Shown here in pieces: positions 26,521 to 36,166 of a stretch of DNA of 64,000 nt. The stretch comes from CAZSAK01 sp964605155 (GTDB lineage: Bacteria > Pseudomonadota > Gammaproteobacteria > SZUA-140). Each line of letters begins with the position of its first letter. Positions within the stretch are counted from its first letter, which is position 1. The notes beneath the pieces were generated by a model, which ran no database searches, was not told the DNA's origin, and saw only the letters and a list, made by a program, of their open reading frames with translations. The stretch covers positions 138,570 to 202,569 of the forward strand of contig CAZSAK010000002.1 of assembly GCA_964605155.1 (NCBI GenBank), in the 5' to 3' direction. The translations under genes and the position numbers were made by a program.

Positions 26521-28907
26521 TAGGGAACCTTTGCCGCAAGTTGCCGGTATTGCAGTCCGTAGAACATCTCCAGATATCGCCGGGTTTCACCTCGTTCCAG
26601 GTTGGTAACATAATTCCAGAAGCCATATATACGTGATAGTGTCATCATCCGCTCCGCGTACAGATCCCAGGTATAGCGGGAACGAATCCGTTCAAGCGCC
26701 GCATCGGAAATGGTTTGCCAGTAACCGGGTTCTAACTGTGCACGCTTGAAAAATTCCACTATCGACTGTGAAGAGACCTCACCGTGATTGGGATCAATAT
26801 GAAATCCTGATACACCATTCTCGATGATTTCAAGTGGGCCTCCGTAACGCGTAGCGAAGGTCGGCAGACCCGAACTCATGGCCTCGACGACGGTCAGACC
26901 GAAGGCCTCGAAAAGTGCGGGTTGCACAAATACACCCTGACGATCGGCAACATAACGGTATATTTCGCCCGCCATGTTCTTGTCAAGTTGCACACCCAGC
27001 CAGCGTATCTGATTATCAAGCTTGTAGTGTTCAATGAGCTCGTGCATGCGATGGATCTGTGCAGTTTCCTCCCGGTCCTGGGATTGTGAAGCGTCGACAT
27101 GACCTGCGATAACCAGCAAATTGGCTTGTTCACGTAATTCCTGATTTTGCCCAAACCATTCCACCAGACCAGTTATGTTCTTGATACGGTCCAGGCGCGC
27201 CATGGAGAATATTAACGATTTGTCATGCTGCTCCAGACAGCCGCGTGCGTCCGGACGTGGGTCATTGCCGTAGATCATCGACTCGATCTCGCTGTGCAGC
27301 CCGGACAAACGCCGTGATTGCTCCTTATAGGGAAAATAGACCTCGGCATCGGCCCCGGGCGATACGATGTTGAATTTGGGATCGAACATCTCGACACCAT
27401 TCACTACCCGGTACAATCCCGGTAATGTAAAGGCGTTGTAACTCTCATACTGGCCAACGCTGTCGCTGCGTCCCGCGATTTCCAGGTAACTGCTGGTAAT
27501 GATAAAATCGGCCGCATTCATAGAGATCAAATCTGCCGTAAACTGGCAGGCAAAGTGATATTGTTCATCATTATCCTGCCAATATAGATCCGACATCAGA
27601 TATTTGGTCTTCTCCAGGGCGTGTGCAATATTACACTGCGTGACCTCCAGATCACGTGCCAACAGGGTTGCGACCAGATTGCCATCGGAATAATTGCCGA
27701 TGATCAGATCAGGACGACCTGACAGTTCCGCCAGCATCTCCCTCTCGACATCCTTGGTAAAGCGTTCCAGGTAGGGCCATACCTTGAAACGCGAAATCCA
27801 GTGAGGAATGACCTCGCCGTCCAGGCTGCGAAAAGGTACACGCAGGATACGCGCATTTTCCGTACCGATGATCGGTTCAATACGCTGGTTGCAGGTTGTA
27901 TTACCAGCCTCCGGAATCAGTCGCGTGACCACCAGTATCTGTGGCTCGATATCCAGACCCTGCTCCGTCACACGACGTCGCATTTCCTTCTCAAGCGCAC
28001 GTACCTGGTCGAGTATATAGACAACCTGACCACCGGTATCGGGCATGCCCAGCACGTTGGCCTGACCGAAATACCCATGGGGCGTGATGATTGCAAGGTT
28101 GAAGATCATCGGGATACGGCCGAGAAACCGCTCCAGGGCACCAGGATCGGGTGCCTCGAGGATATCGGTGAGCAGTGAAAACGTGTCCCGCATGCGTGCC
28201 ACTGTTCTGCCCCATCCCGGCTCGAAGCCGAGGCTCTGCAAGGTATGGCATACATCATCCCATACTGCATCAACACTCTGCTCCGCAAGATAGTCATCCA
28301 CATGTCGCAGGCTGTGACGCAGCTCCGCCACATTACTGATGCGGTCATTCACCATGAGTTGCACGCCCTGGCATTGATGAACGCGTAAAAATTCCAGCAG
28401 TCTTTGGTCACCCTTGCCCAGCTCCTGGAACAATTGGCTCGACAAACGGCGATTGAGAAATTCAACGCCGCGGCCGATGGAGCGGGATTCCTTCAGCTTG
28501 GGAAATTCCCTGCTGAAAGGCCCGATGTCGAACTCAAGTGTCCAGCCGTTATCCTGGGAAGACCCTGTTACCAGCCGTTCCTTGAAAGCGAGAAATTCTG
28601 ATACGGTTACCGGTTCCAGCTGGATGGATTCAATATGGATACGCAGATATTTCCAGCGCGCAACATAAGACCGCACCGCCAGATAGATCCACGGAGACTC
28701 AACGGCAGCCTCTTGTGCCGAAGCCACCATCCTGAACAGCGGGGATTCCGCCAGATTCATATCGGGATGCTCTTCACAGAAGGCCTGCAGCTCATCCCAC
28801 AACTCGGATTTCAACAGGAAGGACTTACCCAGTGCGAGATAACGTCGCAGCAGCATATAACAGGCTTCACGGTTATCTTGTATATACTCTTCGAGCGGTG
28901 CCGTCAC
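26517..28907 (-). CDS. sus: Sucrose synthase
   Basis: Sucrose synthase reversibly converts sucrose and NDP to fructose and NDP-glucose. The 796-residue protein has the N-terminal regulatory region of about 270 residues, then a GT-B glycosyltransferase core: GYFGQANVLGMPDTGGQVVYILDQVRALE, FSMARLDRIKNITGLVEWFG and the EX7E motif EAFGLTVVEAMSSGLPTFATRYGGP. The length fits bacterial and plant enzymes (about 800). It starts with GTG, 17 bases after the sucrose phosphate synthase stop, in one operon with that gene and a fructokinase. Together they can build sucrose and recycle it to activated glucose and fructose-6-phosphate. Confidence 0.93.
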   Translation of the reverse strand: MTAPLEEYIQDNREACYMLLRRYLALGKSFLLKSELWDELQAFCEEHPDMNLAESPLFRMVASAQEAAVESPWIYLAVRSYVARWKYLRIHIESIQLEPVTVSEFLAFKERLVTGSSQDNGWTLEFDIGPFSREFPKLKESRSIGRGVEFLNRRLSSQLFQELGKGDQRLLEFLRVHQCQGVQLMVNDRISNVAELRHSLRHVDDYLAEQSVDAVWDDVCHTLQSLGFEPGWGRTVARMRDTFSLLTDILEAPDPGALERFLGRIPMIFNLAIITPHGYFGQANVLGMPDTGGQVVYILDQVRALEKEMRRRVTEQGLDIEPQILVVTRLIPEAGNTTCNQRIEPIIGTENARILRVPFRSLDGEVIPHWISRFKVWPYLERFTKDVEREMLAELSGRPDLIIGNYSDGNLVATLLARDLEVTQCNIAHALEKTKYLMSDLYWQDNDEQYHFACQFTADLISMNAADFIITSSYLEIAGRSDSVGQYESYNAFTLPGLYRVVNGVEMFDPKFNIVSPGADAEVYFPYKEQSRRLSGLHSEIESMIYGNDPRPDARGCLEQHDKSLIFSMARLDRIKNITGLVEWFGQNQELREQANLLVIAGHVDASQSQDREETAQIHRMHELIEHYKLDNQIRWLGVQLDKNMAGEIYRYVADRQGVFVQPALFEAFGLTVVEAMSSGLPTFATRYGGPLEIIENGVSGFHIDPNHGEVSSQSIVEFFKRAQLEPGYWQTISDAALERIRSRYTWDLYAERMMTLSRIYGFWNYVTNLERGETRRYLEMFYGLQYRQLAAKVPY

Positions 28908-28924
28908 GTTTCACCCAGCTGTGA

Positions 28925-31069
28925 TTACGAAATACAAATGTTGTTCAGGAAGTCGTAATGCTCTATTCCCTGTATGACGCCCCAGGCGTATTGGCCTTCG
29001 GCGAAATAGATCCTGTCCCTGTCTCGCAATTTCTCGAGTTCGGGACTGTGATTGCAGACCACGACACCCAATGTGTCGCCGTTTAACATTTCCTCGTCAT
29101 TACCCGAATCACCGGCCACAAGAACCCGATCGATCGGTATATCCCACTTATCGGCAAGATATCTCAATGCTGCACCCTTCGATGCCCGTACCGGCAGGAG
29201 ATCGAGAAAGGCCTGATGCGAGTAGATAACCTTTACATGCAGATCGAGTTTGCGCAGATGGCGGGTGATCTCCCGCATCTTGGGTGCCTTGGCCGGATCG
29301 ATAAAATAACTGATCTTGAATTCGCGTTGGTCTTCTTTCGGTTGCATACGAATACCCGGCATATCCTGCATCGCCTCACGAATGGCATCAGGTTTCCAGC
29401 GGTATTCGATATGCCGTTTCCAGCCACTGTCTTGAACAATCCTGGGGCCATAATGGATTTCACTGCCGACGGAACTGATATAAAAGTCAGGCATGGGTAC
29501 TTGCCATTCATTCAGAACCTTCCTGGCGCTTTCGATCCGGCGTCCGGTGGCAACACCGAAGCCGACATGGCCGTCGCAATCCTGTAGACGCTTGATCAAT
29601 TCCATCAATCCAGCCTTATCACCTATAAGGGTATTATCGATATCGCATACCACCAGCCTATCGGCAACCGGCAGGCGGCTTTTTATCACCGGACTTGCAG
29701 TTTTCCTGGTGGTGGTGTTTTGTTTATAGATCTTGTCGACTTCTCGCAGGTATTTGGCAACGTGACTTTGCCATGAAAAATGTTCCTTGACACCCTTGAT
29801 ACCGTTCTGTGACCAGCGCTTCCATTGTTCACGGTTGCTTAACGCCTCCAGCAACACCTCGCCCAGCCGGTCGACATCGAGAGGGTCTATCAGAACTCCG
29901 TTCCTGCAATGATCCACGATATCCAGAGGTCCGCCGTCTTCTGTAGCTACTAACGGCAAACCGCTCGCTGCGGCCTCAAGCAAGGTCAGACCGAAGGGTT
30001 CAGTCAAGGCCGGATTCACAAAGATGCCTTGACTGTCTGCTGCCAGGCGATACAGATCTGGAACATCTTCGGCACTGTGTTGCTTGGGATAGGCAACACT
30101 GCCGTAAAGATCATAGCGATCTATCAAGATCAGCAATTCAGTCATCACGCTGCGCGGCCCTTTTTCCATGGCTTGAATATCCGTGCGGCTGCCTGCGATA
30201 ATCACCAGATTGGCCTTTTCGCGTAATTTTTTGTTTTCCCCGTATGCACGTATCAGTGTACTGATATTCTTTCGTACATCGGGTCGAGATAATGCCAATA
30301 TGATCGGTTTGCCAGGATCATTCAAAAACCGTATCAGGTCGTCATAGATAGGCGGCTTGTTATATCTGCGTTTTGGAGGATTAAAACGTTCCAGGTCGAT
30401 CCCCGGCGGGATTACGACCATACTGCGCGGCTGGTAATTATCATATATGCTGTACTGCTGTCCGATTTCCTGCTGGGTACTGGCGATTACCATCGCGGCG
30501 TTATCCAGTGCCACCTCCTCAGCCTCGATCCGCTGACTCATATGGTACTGTTTTTCGATAACATCATGTTTGATACCCTGATCAATCAAACGCATGCGCT
30601 TGACCCGCCCCAGTGAATGCCCTGTATGCACCAAAGGCACTTCCAACAGGCCTGACAGACGTGCGCCGACATATCCACCGTCGGCATAATGGCTATGGAT
30701 GATATCCGGCACGCGGCCGATACGTCGTATATGTTTCAATGCCTGGTCGGCAAAACTGTCCAGGTAGGGCCACAAGACTTCCTTACGCAAATACCGGCGC
30801 GGTCCGCAAATCAATCGTACGATATGCGCGCCTGGCTCAAGCTCTTCCACCGGTTTGGAGTAATCCTCGCTGACCTTTGAATCGATGATCATGCGGGTGA
30901 GCAAATCCACCCTCTCGACCCGTGGATGTGTAATCAGGGCGCGCGCGAGTTCCATGGCGTACTTGATCTGACCGCCGGTATCAGCATCCCGACCGAGTTC
31001 TAGATCATGCCCCCGCACCAGACCATGGACATTGATCATGACGATGTAGAATTTTTTCTGTGAGGTCAC
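28925..31069 (-). CDS. sps: Sucrose-phosphate synthase with C-terminal HAD phosphatase domain
   Basis: The enzyme joins UDP-glucose and fructose-6-phosphate. The 714-residue protein has a GT-B synthase part: VHGLVRGHDLELGRDADTGGQIKYAMELARAL at the start, LALSRPDVRKNISTLIRAYG and the EX7E motif EPFGLTLLEAAASGLPLVATEDGGP. From about residue 465 follows a HAD-IIB domain with the nucleophile motif VVCDIDNTLIG and GDSGNDEEML. These catalytic residues are intact, unlike plant synthases, so the protein probably also dephosphorylates sucrose-6-phosphate. It starts with GTG four bases after the fructokinase stop. Confidence 0.93.
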   Translation of the reverse strand: MTSQKKFYIVMINVHGLVRGHDLELGRDADTGGQIKYAMELARALITHPRVERVDLLTRMIIDSKVSEDYSKPVEELEPGAHIVRLICGPRRYLRKEVLWPYLDSFADQALKHIRRIGRVPDIIHSHYADGGYVGARLSGLLEVPLVHTGHSLGRVKRMRLIDQGIKHDVIEKQYHMSQRIEAEEVALDNAAMVIASTQQEIGQQYSIYDNYQPRSMVVIPPGIDLERFNPPKRRYNKPPIYDDLIRFLNDPGKPIILALSRPDVRKNISTLIRAYGENKKLREKANLVIIAGSRTDIQAMEKGPRSVMTELLILIDRYDLYGSVAYPKQHSAEDVPDLYRLAADSQGIFVNPALTEPFGLTLLEAAASGLPLVATEDGGPLDIVDHCRNGVLIDPLDVDRLGEVLLEALSNREQWKRWSQNGIKGVKEHFSWQSHVAKYLREVDKIYKQNTTTRKTASPVIKSRLPVADRLVVCDIDNTLIGDKAGLMELIKRLQDCDGHVGFGVATGRRIESARKVLNEWQVPMPDFYISSVGSEIHYGPRIVQDSGWKRHIEYRWKPDAIREAMQDMPGIRMQPKEDQREFKISYFIDPAKAPKMREITRHLRKLDLHVKVIYSHQAFLDLLPVRASKGAALRYLADKWDIPIDRVLVAGDSGNDEEMLNGDTLGVVVCNHSPELEKLRDRDRIYFAEGQYAWGVIQGIEHYDFLNNICIS

Positions 31070-31073
31070 GTCG

Positions 31074-31994
31074 CTATTGCCATTGCTGCAACAGATCCTT
31101 ATATATTGACATATCCTGCAGGGTCGCGCCGCGTACAGTGCATAACAGGGAGGCGAACTGCAAGGCGCGCTGCATGATGTCGGTGTATGCCCAGCCCTTG
31201 ATCAGGCCCAACAAGGTTACGGCACTGAAGGCATCTCCGGCGCCAACCGTATCGGCCACCTGTTTGGCCATGACAGGCTTCCCATCGATCATACCATCCT
31301 TGCTGACCACGAATGCGCCTTTTGCTCCGCACGTGACTATCAAAAGGTCCAGCTGGTAGCGGTCGAACATATTCCGGGCGGCATGCTGCAACGGTTGCAA
31401 GGCATTGTCATCTGCCGTCAACTTGACCAGTTCTGCGTCGTTGATCTTGAGCCAGCTGGCGTGTTTCAGCAGCCCGTCAACAATGCTGTTCTCCCACCAC
31501 GGCTCCCTCAGATTGACGTCGATAAACACCGGCTTGTTTATACGTTGCTGTAATAACGACAGCGTGTCACGGGATCCCTGGCTGCGGGAGATCAGTGAGC
31601 CGTGATAGAGGAGTGATATCGATTCACGAGAGATTATATCCTTGACTGCCTCAGGCAAGATAAAATCATAGGCCTGTTCCGCAACGATGTTAAATGTGGG
31701 TTGTCCGTTGTTGAGAGTGATGTTGACGACTCCGGTCTGATGGGCGGAATCAATTTGAATACCCTGACAATCCATGCCCCAATCACTCATGGTCTGTAAT
31801 ACCTTTTCTCCCTGCGCATCCTGCCCAACAGCGCTGATTAACAAAGGCTGCAAACCGAATCCTTGCAGGTGCCAGGCAACATTGAAGGGTGCCCCACCCA
31901 GCACGGATGCACCATCAGGGAACTGATCAAACAACACTTCACCATACAAAAGCGGGCGCCCATCATGGGGGGATTCTTTAACTTTTTGATTCAT
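31074..31994 (-). CDS. PfkB-family fructokinase
   Basis: A 306-residue ribokinase-fold sugar kinase. The N-terminus LLYGEVLFDQFPDGASVLGGAPFNVAWHLQGFG contains the first PfkB signature, and DTVGAGDAFSAVTLLGLI the second, with the catalytic Asp. Position at the head of the sps-sus operon makes fructose, released by sucrose synthase, the likely substrate, giving fructose-6-phosphate that sucrose-phosphate synthase can reuse. This mirrors the fruK gene of sucrose clusters in halotolerant methanotrophs. The ATG has an AT-rich leader without a clear ribosome site. Confidence 0.85.
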   Translation of the reverse strand: MNQKVKESPHDGRPLLYGEVLFDQFPDGASVLGGAPFNVAWHLQGFGLQPLLISAVGQDAQGEKVLQTMSDWGMDCQGIQIDSAHQTGVVNITLNNGQPTFNIVAEQAYDFILPEAVKDIISRESISLLYHGSLISRSQGSRDTLSLLQQRINKPVFIDVNLREPWWENSIVDGLLKHASWLKINDAELVKLTADDNALQPLQHAARNMFDRYQLDLLIVTCGAKGAFVVSKDGMIDGKPVMAKQVADTVGAGDAFSAVTLLGLIKGWAYTDIMQRALQFASLLCTVRGATLQDMSIYKDLLQQWQ

Positions 31995-32020
31995 AAGAAA
32001 TATTAAATTTTAATGGATTC

Positions 32021-32029
32021 ATTATAACA
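32021..32029 (-). promoter_or_regulatory. Extended -10 promoter of the fructokinase-sps-sus operon
   Basis: On the minus strand TGTTATAAT contains a perfect TATAAT -10 with the extended TG. It lies 27 bases before the fructokinase ATG, so the 5' leader would be about 20 nt. No good -35 is seen, which is common for extended -10 promoters. Confidence 0.55.
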
Positions 32030-32072
32030 TGCCTCGCGTGCCGCATCGGCGGCTCCATGAGGACGTGCATAT

Positions 32073-32121
32073 AACGGCTCTATATCTATAATTCGATATC
32101 TGTAATTATAGAATAGCCGTT
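32073..32121. repeat. Long imperfect inverted repeat between the sucrose operon and fpr
   Basis: AACGGCTCTATATCTATAATT (32073-32093) and its near-complement AATTATAGAATAGCCGTT (32104-32121) flank a ten-base spacer; about 16 pairs form with a small internal loop. No T-run follows, so a terminator is unlikely. It lies upstream of both divergent genes, and an operator or RNA structural role is possible. Confidence 0.6.
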
Positions 32122-32228
32122 GGATGCACAGTCATGTGAACAGGAACACAATATATTCGTATAAACCCGTTTGCATCGGGTGTATGCGCAGGTTGAAATT
32201 GTCCCTGTCTACCCTAATTACCTTTTAG

Positions 32229-32972
32229 ATGAACGACTGGATTCAGGCAGAAGTGGTTGGCGTACGACACTGGACCGATGATCTGTATTCTCTGCAAGTC
32301 AACGCCGAGATACAGCCCTTCACTGCCGGACAGTTTACCAAGCTGGCGCTCGAGATTGACAACGAGAAGATCAGCAGGCCCTATTCCTTTGTCAATCCAC
32401 CTCATCAGCAACCACTCGAATTTTATTACATCACCTTGCCCGACGGTCCACTCTCGAAGCGGCTCAGTCGCCTCGAAATCGGTGACAAGGTCTGGATTAC
32501 ACCACGGGCTTCGGGGTTTTTTACCCTGAGTGAAATCCCTGATGCGGATAATCTGTGGTTACTGGCTACGGGTACCGCTCTGGGGGTATTCCTGTCCATA
32601 CTGCGAACACAGGAACCATGGAAACGCTTTAAAAAAATTATCCTGGTGCATGCGGTACGCGCCGTTGACGAACTGACTTACGGTGATGAAATCAAGTCCC
32701 TGGACGAGGAGCATGCCGATCAATTTCAGATGATTCCGTTTGTCAGCCGCGAAGAGACTGATTTCGCCATCAAGGGTCGGATCCCGAATGCAATCGAGGA
32801 TGGACGTCTGGAAACACACGCCAGTTTGCCTCTGACACCCGAGTCATCGCAGGTGATGATCTGCGGTAATCCGGATATGGTGCGCGACACCCGCCGGATA
32901 CTCGAGCATCGCGGCATGAAGATAAACAGGCGCAGGGAACCTGGACAGATAACGGTCGAAAAATACTGGTAA
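32229..32972 (+). CDS. fpr: Ferredoxin/flavodoxin--NADP(+) reductase
   Basis: Fpr moves electrons between NADPH and ferredoxin or flavodoxin. The 247-residue protein has the FAD motif ISRPYSFVNPP (R-x-Y-S), the FAD phosphate segment GPLSKRLSRLEIGDKVW, the NADP-binding LLATGTALGVFLSILR, and the C-terminus ITVEKYW, typical of bacterial Fpr subclass II ending in an aromatic residue after the glutamate and lysine. The start is an ATG at 32229 with no strong ribosome site. Confidence 0.92.
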   Translation: MNDWIQAEVVGVRHWTDDLYSLQVNAEIQPFTAGQFTKLALEIDNEKISRPYSFVNPPHQQPLEFYYITLPDGPLSKRLSRLEIGDKVWITPRASGFFTLSEIPDADNLWLLATGTALGVFLSILRTQEPWKRFKKIILVHAVRAVDELTYGDEIKSLDEEHADQFQMIPFVSREETDFAIKGRIPNAIEDGRLETHASLPLTPESSQVMICGNPDMVRDTRRILEHRGMKINRRREPGQITVEKYW

Positions 32973-33188
32973 GCGGCCGTATACTCGACAATACTGTCGC
33001 TGAAATCAAAATACGGTCCATGCTCGGGGCATCCCCCACGTTATACACGGTTACACTGCTTGCATAAGCATAAAGCAGTCGTCGTTCTCCTGGATCCGTG
33101 ACAAGCATTTTGTTCTGTAACCCATATACACTACACTAGTAGGTGTAATCAACAATAGGCATTCATGGCGCCGGTATAGAACGATTTC

Positions 33189-34262
33189 ATGGACTATTTT
33201 ACAAAACGCTATCATGCCCCTGGTACCGCGCCAGGCACGTTAATGCCAACTGCTGAAGAGGAAGGGTCCGGGTTCAGGATTACCCTGATTGATTACACAG
33301 AAAGTGACTTGCGGGAGGTCGAACTCGCCACCACGAAACAATGCAAGGATTTCCTGTCCAAGCCCAGCGTCACCTGGATCCATATTGAAGGGTATGCGGT
33401 GCCCGATACCTTACGGGATCTGGGCACGCTTTTCGGCCTGCATCCCCTGGCTCTGGAAGACGTGATGAACGTCGGTCAACGTCCCAAGGCGGAAGCGTAC
33501 GACGATCAGTTATTCGTTATCATGAGCCTGCCAGTCATACACACAGATGATATCTCCGTCGAACAGGTCAGCCTGTTTCACGGTGACAACTTCGTGATCA
33601 GTTTCCACCAGGGAGAGGTTGATCCGTTCGAAGAGGTCAAAAAACGCCTGCGTGTCGCCGGCAGTGGAATCAGGAAACGCGGGGCGGACTTTCTTTTATA
33701 TACATTGCTCGACGTGGTGATAGATACAGGCTTCCCCGTTCTTGAATACTTCGGCGAATTGATAGAGAACCTGGAAGACGAACTGCTCGAGACCCCGACT
33801 ACCAGAACCCTGAAACGCCTGCATCACTATAAAAGGGAATTATTACTGCTGCGACGCATGCTGTGGCCTCAACGTGATGTATTGAATACCATCATGCGCA
33901 GTGACCACCATCTGGTTCACGAAGATACCATTCTATATCTACGTGATTGTTACGACCACACCATACAGATCATGGAACTGCTGGAGTCATACCGCGACAT
34001 GACCACCGGTATGCTGGATGTCTACCTCTCCAGCGCCAGCAACCGCATGAACGAGACCATGCGGGTCCTGACCGTGATCGCGACCGTTTTCATACCCCTG
34101 ACATTTATTGCCGGTGTCTACGGCATGAATTTCAACACCGGCAAAAGCCCCTGGTCGATGCCGGAACTGAGCTGGTATTACGGCTATCCCGTCGTCTGGC
34201 TGGTGATGATCGTCGTAGCCGTGGGTTTGTTGTTATACTTCAAACGCAAGGGATGGTTCTAG
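33189..34262 (+). CDS. corA: Magnesium/cobalt transporter CorA
   Basis: CorA is a homopentameric Mg2+ channel of the inner membrane. The 357-residue protein has a large cytoplasmic N-domain (ALEDVMNVGQRPKAEAYDDQLFVIMSLP), the long stalk helix, and two C-terminal membrane helices (VLTVIATVFIPLTFIAGVYGMNF and VVWLVMIVVAVGLLLYFKR). The selectivity signature GMN is present as YGMNF, and the C-terminal tail KRKGWF matches the family. No M-box riboswitch was seen in the 216-base upstream gap. Confidence 0.95.
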   Translation: MDYFTKRYHAPGTAPGTLMPTAEEEGSGFRITLIDYTESDLREVELATTKQCKDFLSKPSVTWIHIEGYAVPDTLRDLGTLFGLHPLALEDVMNVGQRPKAEAYDDQLFVIMSLPVIHTDDISVEQVSLFHGDNFVISFHQGEVDPFEEVKKRLRVAGSGIRKRGADFLLYTLLDVVIDTGFPVLEYFGELIENLEDELLETPTTRTLKRLHHYKRELLLLRRMLWPQRDVLNTIMRSDHHLVHEDTILYLRDCYDHTIQIMELLESYRDMTTGMLDVYLSSASNRMNETMRVLTVIATVFIPLTFIAGVYGMNFNTGKSPWSMPELSWYYGYPVVWLVMIVVAVGLLLYFKRKGWF

Positions 34263-34293
34263 ATCGGCCTGTTATATATTGACCGACAGCGTA

Positions 34294-36126
34294 CTATTCC
34301 ACCGTAACGGACTTGGCCAGATTGCGCGGCTGGTCGACGTCGGTACCTTTCAGCACCGCAACGTGATAGGCGAGCAACTGCAGTGGTATGGTGTAGACGA
34401 TCGGCGCGATCGTATCGTCCACCGGTATCATGGTGATGACCTGGAGTTCTGGCGCAGGATTCACCTTCACGTCGGCATCCGCGAACACGATCAGTTTTCC
34501 GCCGCGTGCGCTGACCTCCTGCAGGTTTGATTTCAGCTTCTCCAGAAGTTCATTATTGGGCGCCACGGCGATAACCGGCATCTCGGCATCCACCAGTGCA
34601 AGCGGTCCGTGCTTCAACTCCCCCGCCGGATAGGCCTCGGCATGGATGTAGGATATCTCTTTCAGCTTGAGCGCGCCCTCCATAGCCACCGGGTACTGTG
34701 CGCCACGGCCCAGAAACAGGGCATGGTGTTTGTCTGCGAACTGCTCGGATAGTTTTTTTATCTCATCGTTGAGTCCCAGGATGCTTTCCATCTTGGACGG
34801 CACGGAAAGCAGTTGTTTTACGATCGACTGTTCCAGGTCCTGATGCATCCCGTGACGACGGCCCAGCACGACAACCAGCAACATCAGCGCGACCAGCTGG
34901 GTGGTAAATGCCTTGGTCGAGGCGACGCCGATCTCAGGTCCGGCGCGTGTCATCAGTAACAGATCGGATTCGCGTACCAATGAACTTTCGGGGACGTTGC
35001 AAATCGCCAGCGAATAACTGAATCCACGCCGTTTAGCCTCACGCAATGCCGCCAGGGTATCGGCAGTCTCGCCCGATTGCGAGATGGTGACAATCAGACA
35101 GTTTTCGCGCACTACCGGTCGACGATAGCGGAACTCGCTGGCAACCTCGACGTTACAGGGAATACCGGCAATGGACTCGAACCAGTAGCGCGCCACCATG
35201 CCGGCGTGAAAGCTGGTACCACAGGCGAGTATGTGCACCCTGTTAATATTGTCAAAAATCCTCGCGGCATCGGGACCGAAGGATGCCTCAAGCACACGGT
35301 AATTACTGATTCGAGCTTCGAGAGTCTCCGATACTGCGCGGGGTTGTTCGAAGATTTCCTTGAGCATGAAATGGCGATACTTGCCGCGTTCCACCGCATT
35401 CAATGTCTGTTCACTAATGTATACAGGACGTTCAACCGCCTCGCCGGCTTCATTATAGATTTTCAGTTCATCCTTGGTGATATCCGCTATGTCACCGTCT
35501 TCCATGAAGATGAATCGCTGGGTAACCGGGATTAACGCCGTGATGTCCGAGGCGATAAAGTATTCTCCGATACCGATGCCTATCACCAGCGGACTGCCGC
35601 GCCGTGCGGCCACCATATGGCCATCATCCCGGCTGCTGATCACTCCAAGTGCGTAGGCGCCATCCATCTCATTGACGGTATCACGCACTGCTGTAAGCAG
35701 GTTTTTACCATGCTCCCTATGATGATAGATCTGATGGACGATCACTTCCGTATCTGTGTCAGAGGTAAATTCATAGCCCTGCGCCAGCTGTGCCTTTTTC
35801 AAGGTCTCATAGTTTTCTATGATGCCATTGTGGACAATAGCTACGGTCTTGCGACAGATATGTGGATGGGCGTTGGCTTCGCTCGGTCTGCCGTGTGTCG
35901 CCCAGCGTGTATGGGCGATACCCGATAGGCCACTAAGAGGTGTAACGGTGAGTCTGGCCTCGAGGTCCTTTATCTTTCCCGGTGCGCGTAAGCGGGCAAG
36001 GGTATTATGCTGATCAAGAACCACGATCCCTGACGAGTCATACCCGCGGTATTCAAGGCGTTTTAATCCTTCCAGAAGGATCGGAACAACATCACGTTCC
36101 GCTACAGCTCCGACAATTCCACACAC
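34294..36126 (-). CDS. glmS: Glutamine--fructose-6-phosphate aminotransferase
   Basis: GlmS makes glucosamine-6-phosphate, the first step to UDP-GlcNAc. The 610-residue protein has the N-terminal glutaminase domain with the nucleophilic Cys after the initiator (MCGIVGAVAERD), RLEYRGYDSSG and TRWATHGRPSEANAHPH, then two SIS isomerase domains (HILACGTSFHAGMVARYW; ISQSGETADTLAALREAK) and the C-terminal QPRNLAKSVTVE. The start is GTG at 36126 with an AGGGTG ribosome site. No glmS ribozyme is expected or seen in this lineage. The glmU gene precedes it by 40 bases. Confidence 0.97.
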   Translation of the reverse strand: MCGIVGAVAERDVVPILLEGLKRLEYRGYDSSGIVVLDQHNTLARLRAPGKIKDLEARLTVTPLSGLSGIAHTRWATHGRPSEANAHPHICRKTVAIVHNGIIENYETLKKAQLAQGYEFTSDTDTEVIVHQIYHHREHGKNLLTAVRDTVNEMDGAYALGVISSRDDGHMVAARRGSPLVIGIGIGEYFIASDITALIPVTQRFIFMEDGDIADITKDELKIYNEAGEAVERPVYISEQTLNAVERGKYRHFMLKEIFEQPRAVSETLEARISNYRVLEASFGPDAARIFDNINRVHILACGTSFHAGMVARYWFESIAGIPCNVEVASEFRYRRPVVRENCLIVTISQSGETADTLAALREAKRRGFSYSLAICNVPESSLVRESDLLLMTRAGPEIGVASTKAFTTQLVALMLLVVVLGRRHGMHQDLEQSIVKQLLSVPSKMESILGLNDEIKKLSEQFADKHHALFLGRGAQYPVAMEGALKLKEISYIHAEAYPAGELKHGPLALVDAEMPVIAVAPNNELLEKLKSNLQEVSARGGKLIVFADADVKVNPAPELQVITMIPVDDTIAPIVYTIPLQLLAYHVAVLKGTDVDQPRNLAKSVTVE

Positions 36127-36166
36127 GGCATTACACCCTGAATAATTGCATCATGATTTATTGAAT

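Noticed and set aside
32973..33188. M-box magnesium riboswitch before corA
   Set aside because: Only small hairpins (for example ACTGCTT with AAGCAGT) are present; the M-box core is not seen.
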